Below are positions 12,421-25,500 of a stretch of DNA of 64,000 bases, piece by piece. The DNA is from Dillenia suffruticosa (Eukaryota; Streptophyta; Magnoliopsida; Dilleniales; Dilleniaceae). The number at the start of each line of letters is the position of its first letter. Positions within the stretch are counted from its first letter, which is position 1. The position numbers and the translations under genes were made by a program. The notes beneath the pieces were generated by a model. That model worked only from the letters and a program-made list of their open reading frames with translations, was not told the DNA's origin and did not search any database. The stretch covers positions 35,342,261 through 35,406,260 of the forward strand of contig JAVTVX010000012.1 in the NCBI GenBank assembly GCA_033439265.1, written 5' to 3'.

Positions 12421-14200
12421 GTAGTAGTAAACTCATATAAAAATTTAAACAAAATAAGTTGTTTAGGCATAATTCTATTAAAAATATTTCAGAAAGAAAT
12501 TTGAGGGATTAAACAAGCTTATAAAACATCATAAACATATATTTACAAAAACTCTCCTTTTTGTATTAAAAATATGTTTTGCAAGTCAAATTTACCAATT
12601 TTAAAAAAATAAAATTAATATGATTATTGAAACATCATAAGATTATTATTGTAGGCATTATTATCATTATATTATTATTTCTTTATTGACATCTCATTAT
12701 CTAAACTTATTTTTTATTCCAAATAGGGTCATAATATTAAACTATCACAAGGAAATTATATGATAAAAGTATATCTTTTTCCAAATAGCTACCCGGTAGT
12801 AGTACCATATGATACATACAATATAAGTCCATAATAGAAATATAGATTCTTTTTCAAAATAAATAAATAAATAAATAAATAAATGCATTTTTGGCTCCCA
12901 AGCATATATGTTGTATGAACTCACAAAAAATTTTAAAATCCTCCTAATTATAAACATTGTAGTAGAAAAACCGAGTAAAATTAAAGAAAATCCAGAAAAA
13001 TAAATAAGAAAATACAAAATTAAATTTAGCAAAATTCATATGTATAGACTTTATGTTGTTCTAGTGGATACTTAGTATAATTCATATTAGCAAAATTTAG
13101 TTAAATGTATCGATTTGTCCTATCATAGTCACAACAATGATATTGCTCAATTCCATCAACGGATATAAATTCTATACATAAATTCAACTAAGTACTAAAT
13201 TTAAACAATAAATTATCAAGCACAAAAATTCAACATCCAAAAATTAATTTCAATCAAATCTCGATTGCCAATCATAAACCTGATCCCTAAACCCCCTCTG
13301 CATGGTTCTTTGGCTTTCGGTCCCAAAATTATGAGATTTCTCATGGACTCAAATATTAAACCCAAAAGCAAAACAACCTTTTCATTGAGCCTAACCAATC
13401 ACAAGCCTCCATAGCTCTTATAGGACTCATATTTGCACAATGAATATACTAGCAAAGACTCCAAATAAATAAGGGCAATTATTATCAACATTTATAAAAG
13501 ATAAAAGTATAACTTCAAATCCCATCATATTCTAATATTGAAGATTATCACAAGAATCACTCTTCATAAATCAAGTCGAGTCAAACTTAACTTTTAACAT
13601 TAATACTGTGTCATAAAAAAGTTTCATCATGTAAGTATTAAAATTGATTTCGAATCCTATACGTATAGGTCAAATGAACGAGAGCTTTCAAAGACACCAC
13701 TTAAATCCATGACCCTAGATTAGACATATATGTCCATTTTTATGTTCAAAAGTTATTAAAGTTATCCAAAAAATATATATATACACATTGAAAAATAAGG
13801 TTTGACTGATTAAAGTTCCTTGGTAAAATCTTACTCCAAGTCCTCAGAAATCTAACTTACTAACCCATTCCCTCTCTTGTCTCCAGAACTTCAAACTACT
13901 ATCATAATGTTTTTCCTTAATAACTAGTCATTTTAATGTCACCAACTTGTTATCTTGTTTTAAAATCAAATATTTTAGAATTAACCAGAGAATATGAAGT
14001 ATTGATCCATAAGTCAAGATAACAACCTAAAAGTATGGAAATAAGTCAAGATCACTCAAACCATGTATTATCCAAATTCTAACACCGTGATTAAAGCTAA
14101 ATCAAGTTAACTAACATGACACTTGGGCCAAAGGGTAATCTCATTCCTCACCTTTTGAACCAGAAGCTTCTGTTTGCTTATTAGAGGGTCCTATTTGGCT
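12421..14200. other. AT-rich intergenic DNA
   Basis: No gene supported. It contains a short AAAT tetranucleotide run near 12858-12885. Short open frames here are AT-rich chance frames. Confidence 0.6.
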
Positions 14201-15463
14201 GGTTGCTAGCTAAAGGAGACATGAAAAGGGCTATGATTTTCAATGCTAAACCTATTCAGATTTGAAGGGTTTCGTTAGCTTGACTTTGTTTTGGAAAGCA
14301 CAATCCAAACATGAACAGAGACATGCAACCATTACGTGATACAAACATAAAAGGAAATGAAGTAGAAAGAAACCATCACATAATATACTGGCTGATATCC
14401 ACACAATGAAACGGGCCTGAACGAGCTCATAGATTTGCCATGTGCCTGCTGCATTTCTCTGACCTCTGCGGAAATTTGACAACTTGCAAATGAATCTCCA
14501 AGCCACTCACTCTTTGATCATGTAGTCCCAACTGTAAGATGGTTCCCAGACGAATTCCATAATTTAAAAAGAAAAAAAAAATTATAGTTTACAACCAAAG
14601 GCCCCACAAGTGGCCTAAAACAGGGTTTTGTGCACAAATACAACAAAACAAATGAAAAACCACAGCCATTATGAACCTCTCGGATATCAGCCAGTATATC
14701 ATCGCATTATGGATTTTATGTGGTGGGCAGGGGGCACAGAAAGAGACATATACCTAATTTGGAGTTGTTCTAGCTCCCAAGCTGTTAGACCGGTTACTTT
14801 TGTCACACAAGAGACTCCACAAGAATATCAAAGCTGGAAAACCTATAAGAAGTAGGAGAAACATTTGATTAAGGTCAATCATTCAATTCAGGTGCCATAA
14901 CTCAAAGTGAAGTAACATATACAAAGAACTAGAGACAAAAACTAGGCAATGTACTGAATATATATTTTTTTTCATTTTTGCATAACCAATCATATCATTG
15001 ATTTTAAAGAAATACATTTATCAAGTTTATATCCTAACAAAAATCATCAGTAGTAACCATCAAGATTATATACTATAAGATGTTCAATCATAGAAACAGT
15101 TTCTGTAATCTCTCTTTAATTGTGAAATTTCAACAAACATTTCATCTGCAAGTTTCGGGGGGAAGAGAGATGGCAATCATTTTCAAAAGCTTTAATCACA
15201 TTCTGAATTTGGGTTTTCATATCTATTAATCATAGGCAAAACTTATATATATGCGGAGAGAGAGAGAGATTGTGATCAGGATACAAGATAAATTTTAATC
15301 TTTCAATCGTAGAAACATTTTCTGTAATCCCCCTTTCATAATGAAATTTCAACAAACAGATGAACGGCAAGTTTCAGGAGAAGAGAGAGATTGCAATAAC
15401 TTTAAAAAACTTTGATCATCTTCTGAATTTATGTTTTCAGATCTACTAATAAAACCCAAAAAT

Positions 15464-15503
<40 letters not shown>

Positions 15504-16240
15504 CAAGAAAAGCCCAAATATTCAAAACTCACAGTGATCCAAAACACTCAGAAAATTTTCATTACCTTTTCTCAAGCCAGATCTTCGAATTTGGCAGACC
15601 TCTTTCAAATCAAATTGAACAATGACTCCAATTTGAAATGAGTAATTGGCGAGGCAGAGAGAGAGAGAGCGGGGGGAGGGAGATTTTCAAGAAAATCAGA
15701 AATAATCAAAACTCACAGAATCAAAGGACAATAATGCAAACAGAGAAATTCCAAAATAAATAGAGACAAATTTCATTACCTTTCTCAAGTCGAATCTTCA
15801 AATACTGCGGCTGTAAATGACCTCTTTCAGTTCAAACTGAACAACAATCCCATTCGCAACAGACAAAATTCATATCAAAGGCCCAAAGAGAACAAAAGAA
15901 AATCTTATTCTCCCAAACCCCCAAGAACAATCTCTCTCTCTCTCTCTCTCTGATTTCAAGAAAACCCAAGAGAACATTTCAAACTCTAAATTGTTCAGCC
16001 TCCAACGGCTACTTGTCAGCCTCATGTTCTTTTTTGATTTCCATCTATGCCCTTTGATTGGGTCGTCTCTCTCTCGTTTCAAGAAAACCCAAGAGCGAGA
16101 TTTCAAACTGTAATCTGTGATAGCCTCTAACGGCTAGTCTACATCTCATTTTCTTCTTTGATTTTCTGCCCTTTGACTTCGTTTGACTCTCTCTCTCCCT
16201 CCCTCTCTCTTTTTTTCTTTTCACTTACTATTCTCTCATT
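14200..16240 (-). ncRNA. Probable spliced non-coding transcript
   Basis: Read on the minus strand, the segment begins with CT/GA-rich leader-like DNA. It has two equivalent donor sites, CTTGAGAAAG|GTAATG (exon end at 15780) and CTTGAGAAAAG|GTAATG (exon end at 15566). A candidate 89-nt exon follows (14842 down to 14754) with acceptor TTCTTATAG and donor TTAG|GTATATG. No long open frame joins these exons, which points to a long non-coding RNA, a primary small-RNA transcript or the leader of a lost gene. Three neighbouring modules are tandemly duplicated (15083-15237 with 15298-15450; 15480-15640 with 15680-15860; 15954-16070 with 16077-16190). An 18-bp inverted repeat lies in the 3' part. Transcription is inferred, not shown. 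Confidence 0.4.
15083..15450 (-). repeat. Tandem duplication of a leader/intron module
   Basis: Two copies of about 150 bp, at 15083-15237 and 15298-15450, share TTTCTGTAATC, GAAATTTCAACAAACA and TTCTGAATTT in order. A GA microsatellite follows each copy. Two further tandem duplications lie immediately to the right, so local duplication hit this stretch repeatedly. Confidence 0.75.
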
Positions 16241-17135
16241 TAGAAAAATAATATTGAACAAAATTCATATTTTATTAAAAATATTATAAAAATAAAATAA
16301 AATAGAAATAGAATTAATTATTTTAACAGACCAACTAATCTTTTTCTTAAATATATATATACATATATAGCTTCAAATCTTATGTATCACGGCAGGGGCG
16401 AAATCAAAAAAAAATTTTAATGAAATCAAATTTATTTATTTTATATATTTAATAAAAAATTTGATCCGATAAATATTCTATACATCCACCTTTGTATTGC
16501 TTCATATATTGAAATTAAATTTAGTTATTTTCACATGAGATAGCCTTATTTCAAAAAAAAAAAAAAATGTCGATCATAATGCATTCAAAAAAATTTTGTT
16601 ATTTTCACATTTCTTAGGAGACTATTTCTTGAAATTTGAAAAATTGCCCGTATTATTTGATCCTTGATGTAAGACAAAGATAATTATAAATAAATTTAAT
16701 GCGATTCAATTTATTATTAAAAAGGCCAAAGTTCTATATATAAAATAGGCATCCAAATCATGCAGACGTATCACTTATATAATTTCTAGTATAATTGAAT
16801 TTTAGAATTTATAAATTCTCTATTTACTATATTAGATACATGAGAAGTGGTGATTGCTCCTTTGTATTATATTCTCCTTGACCACTTTCAATCTGTATTA
16901 TATATTTTTGATTCATGTAATATGTGTGTTTCAACAATTTCTAAAGATTTAAAAAATATCAAAGTGTATCCACAACACGTTTTCTTTTTCAAATTACATC
17001 GGGAACAAGGTTTGTGAAAATAATATTTCATTTTACAAAAAATATTTACCCTAATAGTTGGAATGCACATTTCCCTATTCTGAGCATACGGATGTTAATT
17101 TCACTTGTTACCATCTCCTCACTAAATCATTGTCA
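16241..17135. other. AT-rich intergenic DNA
   Basis: No gene, RNA or recognisable repeat beyond short A and T runs. Confidence 0.6.
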
Positions 17136-19230
17136 TAAAAGGGTCCAATAGTGACGAGTTTCAAAGTTGTCACCGAAGATACCATATAGTGACGAGATTA
17201 TCTATTGTCACTAAAATAGTGACGACATGTTGTCACCGATTGCAACCCAAAGCTGTCATAGTTTCGGTCTATGTTGTCACAAAACATGACAAACCATAAA
17301 ACATTTGTGACGATATTTTCTTGTGACAACATTCTGGTCATCATTAAAGGTACTATATGGTGATGATATTTTGTTGTCATTGATATAGTGACGATGTGAT
17401 GTTGTCACTAAACATGATAAACTAAGGACCATTTGTTGTCACGACAACTTGATGATAAGATGTTATTACTAAACATGATAAATCACCTAGCATTTGTGAT
17501 AGTTTCTTTTTGTAACAACAATGACAACTATTAATGTCGTCATTAAAGATATCATATAGTGACGAATTTTTTGTTGTAACTAAGTCAACGACCACATGAT
17601 TTTGTCATCGAAGATAGTAAACCATGGAACATTTGTGACAACTTTTTGTTGTGATACTGATGACAACTTTTAAAGTCGTTATTTAGAGTACCATATAGTG
17701 ACGACTTTTTTATCATTATTGATTAACTTATAATTTTTTATATTATTTTATTCTTATTATTATTATATTTATACAAACTAAAAATTATATTTTATATTCA
17801 TTAATGTACTTTTGATGTAAAAATATCTAAAATTATCCCCACACGTACAAAATGAAAACTCATTAATATGAATATATATACATATATTTATAAATACTAA
17901 ATATCCAAATTCATATCTATACAAAGCCCTAAAACACCACAACTCTAGGGAATAAAATTTATCAAATTACAAAATATTGTGTCATGTACGTACAAAAAAT
18001 AATATATATCTTCTTAACTCCAATATTGTAAAGAAACCCTTTAAAACTAGTCCGAAGCACTGCAAATCCACAAAATTCACTGTTGTAAAGCGTTGCAAAT
18101 CCACAAAATCCAAATAAAAAATAACATTAATGATATTGCTCACCAATCAGCTAAGAATCCCAAAAAAGTAATTAAAATTTCATTATCTTATAAATAAAGA
18201 TAGGATTATTTGAACATTTTAGAGACTCAAACTCTTCCACATTACTTCCGATATTAGTATGTGAATTTGTTCATATCAAAACTGAGTCGCTAACTTCTTA
18301 TGACTGCGCAAACCTGGATGAATCCATCAGTCACAAGTCCTAAATGGACATTGCAAGAATCTTGTGCAAAATCATCATAAGTTTTATCAAAATGCTTCCA
18401 TGCCTCACAAGCAGCTAAATGCATCATGCTATTAGAATCAACAACACACTTCTCTCAATGCCACCACATGTCATGAGCTATTTTTTTGTTTACATACAAT
18501 CTTTCATAGTCTAGGCGTTAAAGGGAAGTAGCGTAATACCTTACAAGACACTTTAGACCTTACAAGACACTTTAGAACTATTAGACTTATAACGAGGCTC
18601 ATTGGCACTTCTCATTTGGGAAACAGATGAGGCAAGATTGGGAGTAGTTTATGGTCTACACTTTTGTCAGGTTCTATAGAGATGCTTGGATATCTGGAAA
18701 AAAAAATTTAAGCGATCATGAGAGCAAGTTTTTTGAACGACCACCTTTAGTACCTTGGCCTGTGGTATTATGAACAACCAGTTCAAAGATTTTCTGGCTG
18801 ACTGCATTGGTGAATTTTGCAGAAGCAGAGGAGAGAATGGGGACTGCTAAAGAAGAGGACAATGCCGATGGGTCCTTGTAACTTTCAGATTTTGACAAGA
18901 TGTAGCTTGTTAGCTAGCAGAAACTTCTCTTTCTTAGGAAAAGCCTGCTTGAGGTTGTTAGGCTCGGTCATAATGAGTCTTGGTTCATTGCAGTAGACAA
19001 TAAGACGTGGAATATAAAGTTTGATGCATAGCGATATCGTAAAACCTATCTGAAATGGATCCATGCCCTGAACAGGCCTCATTTGGAACGGATACTCATC
19101 CTGAATAACACAGAAAAGTAACCTGCTTTCTCCCCAGCTAAAATTTTGCAGTAGAGAAAGAATATTGCATTCAAATTGTACGTTGACTGTGGAATGTCTA
19201 TGATGACTAGTGCCTCTCCTATCAGTAAAG
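17136..19230 (-). mobile_element. Decayed CACTA (En/Spm) transposon with TNP2 piece
   Basis: The left portion (about 17150-17710) is an array of short diverged GTGACGA / TTGTCAC motifs in both orientations, as found near the ends of CACTA elements. On the minus strand at about 18475-18312 a translated stretch reads AACEAWKHFDKTYDDFAQDS, then NVHLGLVTDGF. This is the conserved block of TNP2/En-Spm transposases (family pattern AWK.FD..YPDFA.DPRNVRLGL..DGF). A stop lies just before this block, so the gene is dead. Two further minus frames at 18716-18898 and 18885-19082 may be other parts of the element; I do not recognise them. Clean terminal repeats were not found. Confidence 0.6.
17150..17710. 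repeat. Array of GTGACGA/TTGTCAC motifs
   Basis: More than a dozen degenerate copies, many as pairs reading roughly TAGTGACGA...TTGTCACTA at uneven spacing. Most simply explained as the subterminal repeat region of the CACTA ruin in which it lies. Confidence 0.65.
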
Positions 19231-20430
19231 GCAATGACAACGGTATTGATGGATGTTGTTTAGCATAAATTCTTTAAAGTGAAGTTATAATGACAAATTA
19301 CTAAGCATATTATAATTACTGAGAGATAACTCTATTACATATAGTTACTAAGTATATTATAAGAAAAATTGTTAAATTATGTGTAGTTATATTGTTCTTT
19401 TAAACCTTGCTATCACAATTTTGTTTAGTTTAGGTGTTATCATAATTCTATCAAATTTTTAAATATTCAAAATCTTTTAAAATATGGGGAGTGTTTTAAA
19501 TATATTTTAAATAATAACTTTTTTTAATAAATATTATTTAGAATTCTAAAACTGGAAAGTGTATGTTATATTAACTTGCTACCATACACCCTTTGCCTCT
19601 TCCGAGTCACAGGACAAATCACATCTCATTAGATAGCATTGGCGTCACAATCAAATCTGTCCATAATGACAGCTTTTCACCACTAATGTTTAGTTGTTTA
19701 TCGGATCATTCAGAAGATTGACAATTGGTCACATATACAATGACAGCACACTACACCCAACTGCCTCGGACGTGTCCATTTCGCATTGGTCTCTGGACTC
19801 AATAATCCTGAAAGTGGATTATTTATCATTAATTGATATTTAAAATTTGTTTTATTAATCCGATTCGAATACAGTAGGATCAATTTAGAGTTGACTCTCT
19901 CAAATTCTATTTTTAAATTTTCATAATTCAAACCGAAATCTATAATTGAGAAAGTGTAACGTTCAATAGTTATATTCACGGAAGTTTGGTAAAGGGACTA
20001 AACATATTGCAGAACTCAAAAGCATGCACAGTTCAATCCTTTCAAGGGTGTTTCCAATCATTTATCATGACAATGATTACTTCTGATGATTAGTGCTACT
20101 TTAGTGGGGCAAAATATATGCCCTTCTCAACATAGAAAGGTGGACAGGCCTGCCTTCAATCGAGAGTGGCATTCTATGCATTAAAGGTACATAGATCGAG
20201 TGATGCTGGGTTTGTTGCCCTTGCCCAGCCCAAGGGAGAGGGATCTGAAACTCATGTTTCCCCTCCCCTGTATTTGATATTATCTACTATTTGTAATATG
20301 TGGATTACACATTATGGCCAAAAAACTTCAATATATATTTGGGCCAAAACACGATCCTCCGATCATCCCTTTTATTTTGTGCTTGTGATTGAGAGATTTG
20401 TGCAATTTGTTTTTAAGAATTTGTACCAAC

Positions 20431-21035
20431 TTAATTGTTTGGTAAGCCAAGGGGCTCGACGCATTGTGGTCATAGGGTTACCTCCAATGGGTTGCTTGCC
20501 AATAGTGATCACCATTAATTCTGGGACTATAAATCGCAATTGCATTGACAGTGAATTAACAGTGGCAAATGACTAAAATCAAATGCTTCAGAAAGAATTA
20601 CCGGCCATGCAGAGTCTGTCAGCACATCAAAATGTTGCTATCTACTATGTGGATATATACACGCCCATGATGGAAATGGTCCGAAACCCCCAAAAATATG
20701 GTGAGTGAAAAAGTTATTCCAAGGATTAAAATAAAAAAAAAATCAATTTTAATACAATTAATAACATGATCCTAAGATTTGACACTTGCATATTCAAGAC
20801 TAACAAACTTGATCTCTATTTGCGTTTTTGCAATTTTGTAGGTTTTGAGCAGTCAAACAATAGATGCTGTGGAACGGGCTTACTGGAAGAAACATTCATG
20901 TGCAATCCAAGATCAGCTGTTTGCTTCGATGCATCAAAGTATGTATTTTGGGACTCACTGCACCCAACTGAAAAGGGTTGTTACCTGATTTTTGAATCTC
21001 TTAGACCTGTTGTTGATTCAATCATTAAGAGCTGA
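20431..21035 (+). pseudogene. GDSL-1-like pseudogene (exons 4-5)
   Basis: This matches exons 4 and 5 of GDSL-1 at about 95% by eye. Exons 1-3 are absent. A 14-base deletion at the start of exon 4 removes the splice acceptor (AATTGTTTGGTAAGCC against AATTGTGCTGTAATGCAGGG). Exon 4 contains a premature TAA at 20574-20576, where GDSL-1 encodes the Tyr of NKYNQ. Exon 5 (about 20842-21035) remains open with GCCGTG and DSLHPTE, and its intron borders look usable. It has no promoter or signal peptide of its own. Confidence 0.85.
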
Positions 21036-21244
21036 GCTATTATCAATCCCAAATTGTCAAATTTCCTTCTCTGAATCACCCACCATTATCTACTTGTCCT
21101 TTAAGTTATATATATCTAGCAACCCCAAATAAAATTTCCAAATCTTCCTGCAATTATTTTTCCCAACCAACTACAATTAGTTGGAAACATAATGTAATTT
21201 GGTCATAATACAATTTGTTTGGAAAGAAATCTGCATCTATGTCA

Positions 21245-21287
<43 letters not shown>

Positions 21288-22440
21288 AACTATCATACAA
21301 ATTTTCTAACTACAACGTGAAAAAGAATAGTGTTATCCTCATTTGGCTGGTGTTTGCCTAGTAGGTTTGCCAACTTCTTTTCCCTTTCTTTTGTATGCAT
21401 TAGTTTTCTTATGTATGATACCCATTGCACGAAAAGAACAAATGGATTTCTTAAATGGAGAAATCTGCACTTCCAAGCAAGTGATTCTGATTTTGATTGT
21501 TTTCCCATAATTTTATTAGTTTGGCAATACATTGCCGAACTAGACCAGGAAACTATTGTGACCAAGTTGCCATCACTCACTATAAATGGACATGATAAAC
21601 CTTCAACAGTGGAAAATATGAGGTAAATTCTTACTCTAACATGGTCTAAAGGTGTTACCCTTAGATGTTACATAAAGCAAAATTTGGCACCAAAGTCATA
21701 GCCTTTGGTTGGCTTCAACCCCATCTATGGTTTCCTATTGTTCTTAAAACATAGTAAACTTTATATGTGAAATCAAAATCTGCGAATCCAACTAATCCAA
21801 AAATCTATATATAGTCAAGTAGGGTAAAAACCTAACCTGAGTTATTTGGGAAAATGCGTAAGATCCTTATCTAAAATTATGAAAAAAATTATAACTAATT
21901 ACAATTTAATTATGGCTTATTACAACATGATTTGGCAACATATATCTATGTATATTTACAACTATAAGATGTTTGTTTTCTGTTGGTAAAAAAATATATA
22001 ACCAAGGTATAGCCCTAGACACCTGCTCGAATGTTGGCGTTCCTTTGCAGGTGAGACTCCCAGTTGGCGCCAATTGAAGTCTATCAGTAGGATTTTCACA
22101 GAAGGGGATTCAAACCTGGTGGGCGTTGTTGAGCTGTTGGTCGTTAGTTTTTATCGTTTTCCCTCAAAATTTCGATTAAGTGTTTTCTTTAAAAGGTTCT
22201 ATTTATCGATAGGCGATTTATCTAATAAGAAACACGTAAAATTTTTTAATTAAAATTTGGATTTGAATTTTAAAAAATGAAAAGAATTATGTTAAAAAAG
22301 CTATTTGATAATAAGTTGGTTTAAATTAATGAGACTATGACTCTGAATATTGATCGGTCCAAGTTAAATAAAAAAAAAAGATCGTATTCGGGTGGTTTCT
22401 GATTTTAGCTTTTAGTTGGGCCGATACGTGCCTTTTTTGG
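21036..22440. other. Spacer between broken GDSL-1 copy and GDSL-2
   Basis: Non-coding, matching 7254-8730 up to about 22350. It holds a TC microsatellite at 21247-21284. The final 100-200 bases before GDSL-2 should include its promoter; no clear TATA box was seen. Confidence 0.6.
21247..21284. repeat. (TC)n microsatellite
   Basis: Uninterrupted TC run, longer than its counterpart near 7480-7495 in copy A. A length difference is expected for slippage after the duplication. Confidence 0.9.
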
Positions 22441-22555
22441 ACCCCGGGTGTTTGGGCAGCTTGCTATCCACCAAAAAAAACAAAAAAGTATGGTCCCACA
22501 CATGGCTTCCACAATACTTGAAATATTTCCGCTTTACATCTCTTCATCAGGAAAA

Positions 22556-25500
22556 ATGGCTTCTTCTTCTTCTTCTCACATGACTTCTTTGCCTCTTCTT
22601 TTCATCATCTCGGCGACATGCTTAGCATGGATGGTTCAATCTAGTAAAACAAGACCTATGAACAACACTGTTTCAGCCATTTATGTTTTAGGAGATTCAA
22701 CGGTTGACCCCGGAAACAACAACTACATAAGAGCTTTGTTCAAGGCAAATTGGTATCCTTATGGGAAAGACTTCATCAATCACACTGCGACAGGACGGTT
22801 TACCAATGGCAAACTTGTGACAGATTTCATTGGTGAGTTTTCGATTCGGGTTTTAGTTTTAGTACAGAGATCAAATTTTGGCAGATATGGGAGAATTTTA
22901 ATTCATATCTTAAAATAATCGTGAATATGAAAAATTTTTAATTTTTATATGTTGAATTCTAAAGATGGTACTAGTTGATATAAAAGTTCACTATTCTACT
23001 TGAACTGCAGCTTCTTATGTTGGTATCAATGAGGTCATTCCTGCTTATTTAGACCCAAACATTACCTTGGAGGACATGATGAGTGGTGTTGCTTTTGCAT
23101 CCGCAGCATCCGGTTATGATCCGGTCACTGCAGCTATGAGTGTATGTTTCTCTTTCATCACACGAACATTTGATGGATTTTGCATTAAGGTGTTCAATTT
23201 AGTATACGTTAGAAGATTAACTTTAGGAATTTACATGGGTGCATTTCAGAATGCGATTCATGTGCCAAAGCAACTTGATTCCTTCAAAGATATGAAAGCA
23301 AAGCTAGAACAATCAATTGGAGAGGAAAGAACACAAGAACATATTAAAAAGTCTGTCTTTATCATCAGCGCCGGCACCAATGATTTCGTCCTCAATTACT
23401 TCAACGGAATCCCACTACGCCGCTACTCCATATCGGTCTCGGATTACCAGAACCTTGTGTTGGATCAGGCCAAAGGGCTTTATCAGGTTTCTTCGTCAAT
23501 CTCTCTCGTCACTATATTCTGTACTTAGGTTTAACTAGGCTTAAGGCCGGTTATGAGCGTAGATTATTGATATCGCATGCTATTTTTCTTTTTTGTTTTT
23601 TGATAAAGTTCAGTAACGCAAAACACTCAGTAATTTTATCAAGAAAAATAGCATCTTGTTTAAAGAGGTTTTATTAAAATGATTCACAATATTCCAAATT
23701 AGTATTTCAGATTGATTTTTATTGCTGTTATCGTAACTATGATAATTATTGTCTAATCTTAGTCACTACCCACGAGGTATGAGGTGGTCTGCTCTTTTGG
23801 TATGGCAGTTAATGGTAGTTTAGAAAAATGCAGCCTTGATTATTAAATAACATTCGATCTATTGTACTAAAAATAGATATCATGATCATTTTTGCAATCT
23901 TTGGTCGGTGAAAATGTAAGAGCTTGTTATGACCTCAAAGATGATCGGTACAAACGTGCCAAAGAAGCAAGGTACTATTGGTTTACAGGAATTGTGTGTA
24001 TGGTCGTGAAAATTTTTTTCTTTATTTTTTTTCTTGTGTGAAAAGGGTACTTGGGCGTTGTGTCTCTAGGCCACTAAGCATGCTATAACGGTTGTACAGT
24101 GTATTTCCTTAACCACTAATTTTGGCTTAAGACATGGAAATGGATAAATTGGATTTGGAAAAATCAGCCCTTAATAAATCGTACAATACTCGAATCGAAT
24201 TAATCCGATAAAACTGATATTGATCGGTGAAAAAAAAAAGCCTTAACCCAACTAAGCAGGCTATATTTATATTGGGTCTATCCAAATTGAACTCGAGACC
24301 ACAGTGGTCAACCGCAAACAGGTTGCTCAAAAATGGATGAGAAATTAATTTTGTAATGATGAGATTATGGGTTTAATACCCGATTAAAATGAAAACTACA
24401 TGTAAAAGCATAACTAAATAATGAAGTTATGAATAGTATATTATGATTCACTAGCATTTTGATAGTACTATGATGATACCTTCATTTTAAAGATTGTAAT
24501 TATGATTCAAATTGAATATTTTATAATAAGATAAATTTTCATGAATATACTTACCGGAGATAACAACATTAATTGCCCCATCTCTTTAATTTTGAGGGAA
24601 AAAGAAAGAGCTGAATGAGCAAAATCTTTTTACGTTTCCCTTTTCTTTTTTTATCTAAATTTCATTTTGACTTTAAAATAGATTAGTACTTTGAAGCTTC
24701 AAATTTGTACAGTTTTTTGAACCTTCAAGAATTGTGCCAAACCCACATAATGCTAAGAATATCTAATGAGCTTTTGACTGCTTTGGGCTTGCAGGGTTTG
24801 TGGGATGAAGGAGCAAGAAAGATTGTAGTTGCTGGGTTACCTCCAATGGGTTGCGTGCCTGCCGTAATCACCGTCCACTCTTCGAAAACACAAGGTTGCT
24901 ATGAAGATTACAACACTGTTGCCCAAGCTTTCAACTATAAACTTCAAAATGAATTGAACAACATGCAAAACAAATTGGCGAGTAACGGGGCTAAGATTGT
25001 TTACATTGACATCTACAAATCTCTAGATGACATTATCAAGAACTATACCAAATATGGTAAGTACAAAATTTTCTGCTAGCAACCTATGCCTCGAGTTTAG
25101 ATCTAAACATGGGCAGATTACCGCCCAAATCCAATGTGCCAGATCATTATTTTAGAATAATTAGAGAGGCCAATGAATCAAAACCCAAATATACTGATCC
25201 TACATAACAGTTCAATTGGTCTTTTGCTCTAGTAGCATTGCTGAGTATTTTATATTGGCTAAATGACCTTTTCCTAAGATCATAAGTCTCAAGTTTGGTG
25301 CGATCAAGCCTGAATTTTTCATATGCGGGTAAGTTCTCTCTCAAATTTAAAACCTACTGCCTATTTTTCCCTTCACCGACCAATATACAGTAACTGATTT
25401 ATTGATCCTGATTAATTCAACTCGAGTTATATGTCACATCCATTAAGGAACAAGGTCTTCTAGTATCTATTTTTTTTTTTATTCTCAAAATTCGAATATG

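Noticed and set aside
14252-14506. 84-codon minus frame with a hydrophobic stretch
   Set aside because: Lies in the probable non-coding transcript; no homology I recognise and no supporting exon in frame.
14383-14699. Assigning the inverted repeat to miR171 or another known miRNA
   Set aside because: The arm sequence does not match miR171 or other families I know beyond superficial likeness.
17150-17710. GTGACGA/TTGTCAC array as a CRISPR or regulatory repeat array
   Set aside because: Irregular spacing and a neighbouring TNP2 fragment point to CACTA subterminal repeats.
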